This document shows, one piece after another, positions 61,639 to 64,000 of a DNA stretch of 64,000 bases. This DNA comes from Mycolicibacterium litorale. GTDB lineage: Bacteria > Actinomycetota > Actinomycetes > Mycobacteriales > Mycobacteriaceae. The notes beneath the pieces were generated by a model, which worked only from the letters and a program-made list of their open reading frames with translations, had not been told where the DNA came from and searched no databases. The stretch lies in NCBI RefSeq assembly GCF_010731695.1, contig NZ_AP022586.1, positions 186,001 through 250,000 of the forward strand, in the 5' to 3' direction. Position numbers and translations under genes: made by a program. Position 1 is the first letter of the stretch. Every line of letters begins with the position of its first letter.

Positions 61639-64000
61639 TTACTCCGAAGCGGACTTGCTGCTCGCTTCCTTCTTGCTGGAGGTGTCCGAGGAGTCCTTCG
61701 TCGAACCCGCCGGCTTCTTGTTGCCGCCGACAGCGTTCTCGATGTTCTTCCGGACCCCGTTCGCCGCGTTCTCGAGGTTCTTGCGGGTCTGGTTCGCCGC
61801 ACCCTCGAGGTTCTTGCGGGTCTGGTTCGCCGCACCCTCGAGGTTCTTGCGGGTCTGATTGGCCGCACCCTCGAGGTTCTTGCGGGTCTGGTTCAGCCCG
61901 TCGTTGATCTGCTTGCCGGCATTGTCGACCGCGTCCTGCAGCTGTGCCTGCGCCCGCGTGACCTGCTTCTGCAGATCTGCGGCCGGGTTGGCGGGCATGA
62001 CCGGGTTGACGTTCACCGGAGGCAGCTTCGCCTCGGTGGCCGGTGCCTCTTCGGCGGGAGCATCGGTGGTCACCGACAGCGTCCGAGACTGCGGCGCGAT
62101 GCGGGTCTCCGTGACCGCCGGAGACTCGACCTCACCGGTGTCCGCACGCAGTGCGTTGATCTCACCGTTCGCGTCGCCACCGACGTTGAGGCCACCACCG
62201 ATGCTGCCACCGAGGCCGCCGATCGCACCGCGGATGGCGCCACCGATCGCGGCGCTGATCGCACCGCCGATGTTGACGTCACTGGCCGCTTCGGCGAAGG
62301 CGTTGACCGCGGCGAAGATGCCCGCACCGATCGCCTGGAGCGCGTCGTTGCCGTTCTCCAGAGCCGACACCGCCGTGGCGCGGAACGCCTCGACCACTGC
62401 GTTCGTGGCTGCGGCGATGTTGTTCGCCGCGTCGACACCGATCTCGGTGATCGCGTCGGCCGCCGCACCGAACTGGGCACCGGCCTCCTCGAACGAGGCG
62501 ATGAACTCGGCGGGGGTCGGCAGGCCTTCCAGGCTGGCGCCGATCGCCGCGGAGATGTCCGCACCGACCTCGGCGAAGCCCTCCAGCGCGGCGGCACCCA
62601 GGTCGAGACCGGCCTCCAGACCCAGCTGCAGCGATGCGCCGAGGTCGGCCAGCACCGGGCCGAGCGCGGCCGATGCGTCGACCAGGGCGTCGATGAAGAC
62701 CGCCGGGCTCGGCAGGTTCTCCAACGCGGCCTCGAACGCGGCGGCGAGCGTTCCGCCACCCTCGACCAGCGCCTCGAGGAACGCCCCGAATTCGGCGCTG
62801 CCGATGTCGATGCCCGTCTCGATGGCGGCGGTCAACGCGGCCGACAGGTTGCCGAGGGCCTCGGCGGTCGCTTCGGCGATCGCGTTGAAGCCCGGCACGA
62901 AGGCCTCGATGGCACCCTCGATCGCGGCGGCGAACTCGGCCGGTGTCGGGAAGCCCTCGAACGCCGCGTCGAACGCTGCGGCCAATTCGGCTCCGGCGTT
63001 GAGCAGCGCGTCGGCGATGGCGCCGGCATCCAGGTCGATGCCGAGGTCGACGAGAAGCTCCAGCGCCGCATCGAGCGAGGCACCGAGGTCGACGTCGATC
63101 GCACCGAATGCGGTGACCAGGGCGTCGATGAACGCTTCCGGCGTCGGGAAGGCTCCCAGTGCGGCTTCGAACGCCGCGGCCAGCTGGCCACCCGCATCCT
63201 GCAGTCCGGCGATCAGCGCCTCGAAGGCCGTCTCACCGGCGGCCAGGCCGGCTTCGATCGCCGCGGACAGCGCGCCCGAGAAGTTCGCGATCGCCGTGCC
63301 GGTGGCATCCGCCAGCGCGGTCAGCCCGGGGATCACGCCTTCCAGAGCGGCCTCGAAGACGGCGACGAACTCTGCCGGCGACGGGAAGCCCTCGAGGGCC
63401 GCGTCGAAGATCGCGCCGAGTTCGGCCCCGGCTTCGAGCAGCGCCTCACCGATGGCCGTCGCGTCCAGGTTCAGGCCCAGGTCGACGATGACCTCCAGGG
63501 CGGCGTCGATGGCCGCCGACAGGTCGACGTCGATCGCGCCGAAGGCCGTGACGAGAGCGTCGATGAACGCTTCGGGCGTCGGGAACGCCGCGATTGCGGC
63601 GTTGAACGCGGCGGCGAGGTCGCTACCGGCGTCCAGCAGGCCGGCGACGATCGCGTCGAACGCTTCGGTTCCGACGGCCAGACCGGTCTCGATCGCCGTC
63701 TCCAGCGCGCCCGAGAGGTCACCGATCACCTCGGCGGTCGCCGCGGCGAGCGCATTGAAGCCGGGGATGACGCCCTCGAGGGCGGCGTTGAAGGCCGCGA
63801 TGAACTCTTCCGGAGTCGGGAACCCGTCCAGCACACCGTTGAACGCAGCGGCCAGCTCAGCGCCGGCTTCGAGGAAGGCATCGGCGATGGCGCCGGCATC
63901 CAGATCGATGCCGAGGTCGACGATCACCTCGAGTGCGGCGTCGATGGCCGCACCCAGGTCGACGTCGATGGCGCCGAAGGCCGACACCAGGGCGTCGATG
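61639..64000 (-). CDS. large Ala-rich tandem-repeat protein, C-terminal part
   Basis: The visible 786 codons run to the window edge in an open frame, so the N terminus and signal peptide are not seen. From 62687 to 64000 the protein is three full 145-residue units and a degenerate fourth; each unit has two halves opening with F-P-T/S-P motifs and rich in Ala, Leu, Ile, Asp and Glu, with almost no Cys or Lys, predicted all-helical. Then a Gly/Ala region with many Ser, Thr and Val, a central helix, and four 11-residue TRKNLEGAANQ repeats. The C terminus is Ser/Lys-rich (KKEASSKSASE). Surface or cell-wall structural role is inferred only. Confidence 0.75.
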   Translation of the reverse strand, partial: IDALVSAFGAIDVDLGAAIDAALEVIVDLGIDLDAGAIADAFLEAGAELAAAFNGVLDGFPTPEEFIAAFNAALEGVIPGFNALAAATAEVIGDLSGALETAIETGLAVGTEAFDAIVAGLLDAGSDLAAAFNAAIAAFPTPEAFIDALVTAFGAIDVDLSAAIDAALEVIVDLGLNLDATAIGEALLEAGAELGAIFDAALEGFPSPAEFVAVFEAALEGVIPGLTALADATGTAIANFSGALSAAIEAGLAAGETAFEALIAGLQDAGGQLAAAFEAALGAFPTPEAFIDALVTAFGAIDVDLGASLDAALELLVDLGIDLDAGAIADALLNAGAELAAAFDAAFEGFPTPAEFAAAIEGAIEAFVPGFNAIAEATAEALGNLSAALTAAIETGIDIGSAEFGAFLEALVEGGGTLAAAFEAALENLPSPAVFIDALVDASAALGPVLADLGASLQLGLEAGLDLGAAALEGFAEVGADISAAIGASLEGLPTPAEFIASFEEAGAQFGAAADAITEIGVDAANNIAAATNAVVEAFRATAVSALENGNDALQAIGAGIFAAVNAFAEAASDVNIGGAISAAIGGAIRGAIGGLGGSIGGGLNVGGDANGEINALRADTGEVESPAVTETRIAPQSRTLSVTTDAPAEEAPATEAKLPPVNVNPVMPANPAADLQKQVTRAQAQLQDAVDNAGKQINDGLNQTRKNLEGAANQTRKNLEGAANQTRKNLEGAANQTRKNLENAANGVRKNIENAVGGNKKPAGSTKDSSDTSSKKEASSKSASE
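61771..61902 (-). repeat. 33-bp tandem repeat x4 (11-residue motif)
   Basis: Copies start at 61771, 61804, 61837 and 61870, an exact 33-bp period, encoding TRKNLEGAANQ or near variants. Contiguous, without spacers, and in frame within the repeat protein. Confidence 0.9.
62687..64000 (-). repeat. 435-bp tandem repeat (145-residue unit)
   Basis: The marker GCGTCGATG recurs at 62687, 63122, 63557 and 63992, a constant 435-bp period, with the surrounding sequence similar but diverged. It continues past the window edge. Confidence 0.9.

Noticed and set aside
61771..61902. Possible CRISPR array (33-bp repeats)
   Set aside because: The repeats are contiguous with no spacers and encode an in-frame 11-residue motif.

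Overview
The window reads as about 64 kb of high-GC actinobacterial chromosome from a mycobacterium, most likely an environmental, fast-growing Mycolicibacterium-type species. The evidence is the very high GC content, frequent GTG starts, many 4-base stop/start overlaps, and lineage-specific genes (pimE, lpqW, MmpL, Mce-associated proteins, DUF3556, DUF6542, a KstR-type operator). From memory, the order of recognisable genes follows M. tuberculosis Rv1110 to Rv1166: ispH, DUF6542, ychF, then echA / mcr / SDR / MmpL / methyltransferase / sirtuin / GntR / methyltransferase / PPOX, then HhH-GPD, two Ala/Pro-rich secreted proteins, pimE, pterin dehydratase, mutT2, typA and lpqW. No rRNA, tRNA, CRISPR array, insertion sequence or prophage was seen.

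Layout. 1-7.3 kb: end of ispH, small zinc-ribbon and DUF proteins, a hydrolase with an unusual 5' leader, a decayed ester-cyclase remnant and a serine-hydrolase lipoprotein. 7.2-16.7 kb: class III cyclase, a giant kinase-aminotransferase fusion, hydrolases, two Mce-associated membrane proteins, an SDR and a WS/DGAT-like acyltransferase. 16.7-23.2 kb: lipid or steroid catabolism, with a DUF3556 membrane protein behind a KstR-type operator, a GntR/FCD regulator, and a thiolase-crotonase-acyl-CoA dehydrogenase operon ended by a 23-bp perfect hairpin. 23.3-30.1 kb: fasciclin protein, gamma carbonic anhydrase, a frameshifted aldo/keto reductase facing a TetR regulator, an epimerase plus CPBP protease, an MFS exporter and an orphan HicB. 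30.2-41.7 kb: echA/mcr/SDR/nitronate monooxygenase, DoxX, an intact MmpL, methyltransferases, sirtuin, GntR, PPOX.

41.8-49.4 kb looks like an insertion relative to M. tuberculosis. It holds an MFS transporter, two Na+/solute symporters each paired with a small membrane partner, and a LytS/LytTR two-component system in the same minus-strand block, which suggests regulated uptake of a short-chain carboxylate. 49.4-59.9 kb holds DNA repair and the cell-envelope genes pimE and lpqW, both acting on PI-mannoside and lipomannan/LAM synthesis. Two paralogous secreted proteins with acidic tails flank typA-lpqW. The window ends inside a very repetitive Ala-rich protein with 145-residue tandem repeats and an 11-residue repeat near its C terminus.

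Functions were read from protein motifs and gene order only; nothing was searched. Start codons were chosen from SD sequences, 4-base overlaps, or a TANNNT -10 box placed 6-7 nt before the start (leaderless arrangement), which recurs at many genes here.
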